A stretch of 6,043 bases of DNA from Candidatus Hydrogenedentota bacterium (GTDB taxonomy: Bacteria > Hydrogenedentota > Hydrogenedentia > Hydrogenedentales > CAITNO01): positions 1 through 6,043 of the forward strand of contig JAKPUV010000112.1 of NCBI GenBank assembly GCA_029554925.1. The letters run 5' to 3'. The position numbers and the translations under genes are program-made. Positions 5,632-6,043 of this stretch are shown one piece after another. Every line of letters begins with the position of its first letter. The first letter of the stretch is position 1. The notes under the pieces were generated by a model, which was given only the letters and a program-made list of their open reading frames with translations, searched no databases and was not told where the DNA came from.

Positions 5632-6043
5632 ATGCAGAAACGGATGCTGGGCGAATCAGGGATTGAGGCGTCGGTGGTGGGGCTGGGCACCTGGGTGACC
5701 GGCGGTGGGGAGATGTGGAACGGCGCGGACGACGCGGAGTCGGAGCGGGCGATCCGCGCGGCGCTGGACCACGGCATCACACTGATAGACACGGCGCCCG
5801 CCTACGGCTGGGGCCGCAGCGAGGAAGTCGTCGGCAGGGCCATCCGCGGCCGCCGCGACCAGGTGGTGCTGGCCACCAAGTGCGGCATGTGGTGGGAGGA
5901 CAAGCGCGGGTCGTTCCATTTCGCGTTTGACGGCCACGAGACCTACATCAGCCTGCGGCCGGACACGCTGGCCGTGGAGATCGAGAACAGCCTGCGCCGC
6001 CTGGGCACGGACCACATAGACCTCTACCAGCCGCACTGGCCCT
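5632..6043 (+). CDS. Aldo/keto reductase, N-terminal part (cut by window end)
   Basis: The first 137 residues of an NAD(P)H-dependent aldo/keto reductase, a cytoplasmic TIM-barrel enzyme that interconverts carbonyls and alcohols. The reading frame is open to the last base and continues beyond the window. The start (MQKRMLGESGIEASVVGLGTW) is the normal N-terminal hairpin and first strand. The full catalytic tetrad is visible: Asp53 in LIDTAPAYG, Tyr58 in the same motif, Lys83 in VLATK, and His135 in DLYQPHWP. A typical member has about 300-330 residues, so a little under half is present. The sequence resembles the broad bacterial group with 'DTAPxYGxGxSE...G' and 'DLYQ.HWP' motifs; the substrate cannot be predicted. 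It is separated from the discoidin-like gene by 173 bp containing the 9-bp hairpin array, so it probably has its own promoter. No clear -35/-10 pair was found in front of it. Confidence 0.9.
   Translation, partial: MQKRMLGESGIEASVVGLGTWVTGGGEMWNGADDAESERAIRAALDHGITLIDTAPAYGWGRSEEVVGRAIRGRRDQVVLATKCGMWWEDKRGSFHFAFDGHETYISLRPDTLAVEIENSLRRLGTDHIDLYQPHWP

Noticed and set aside
5510..5698. An Arg-Ser-Asp repeat peptide encoded across the 9-bp array
   Set aside because: The tripeptide periodicity is just the 9-bp repeat translated. Both strands give it, there is no ribosome-binding site, and the frame overlaps the reductase start.

Overview
The window is 6,043 bp of very GC-rich bacterial DNA with five protein-coding genes. 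One (a dehydrogenase) lies on the minus strand at the left. Four lie on the plus strand, and the last of these is cut by the right edge. No RNA gene, insertion sequence, integrase or CRISPR array is visible. A secreted YdjC-type deacetylase beside a secreted discoidin-like protein, Gfo/Idh and aldo/keto reductase enzymes, and intergenic arrays of very short degenerate repeats would fit an environmental bacterium of the Planctomycetota/Lentisphaerota/Hydrogenedentota kind. That placement is an impression from protein flavour, not a demonstrated assignment.

Layout. Bases 82-1161 (minus) encode a divergent Gfo/Idh/MocA-like NAD(P)-dependent oxidoreductase. A 228-bp divergent intergenic region (1162-1389) follows. 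It holds a 7-bp-period G-rich array able to form a G-quadruplex, a run of nine G, and a TATACT box. Bases 1390-3621 (plus) encode a large YfhO-like polytopic membrane protein. After 105 bp come a secreted ChbG/YdjC-family carbohydrate deacetylase (3727-4704) and, 67 bp further, a small secreted discoidin (F5/8C)-like protein (4772-5458). The next 173 bp carry a 9-bp-period array that folds into a long imperfect hairpin. The start of an aldo/keto reductase gene (5632 to beyond 6043) follows; all four catalytic residues are already visible.

How the genes fit together. The deacetylase and the discoidin-like protein both have export signals and are close together, so they may act on the same extracytoplasmic glycan, one as enzyme and the other as binding module. 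The two NAD(P)H oxidoreductases at the ends belong to families that often process sugars or sugar derivatives. The YfhO-like protein belongs to a family linked to glycosylation of cell-envelope polymers. A carbohydrate/envelope theme is reasonable. However, the repeat-filled gaps suggest at least three transcription units rather than one operon. Nothing in the window amounts to a clearly new multi-gene system; the most unusual elements are the two intergenic short-period arrays.
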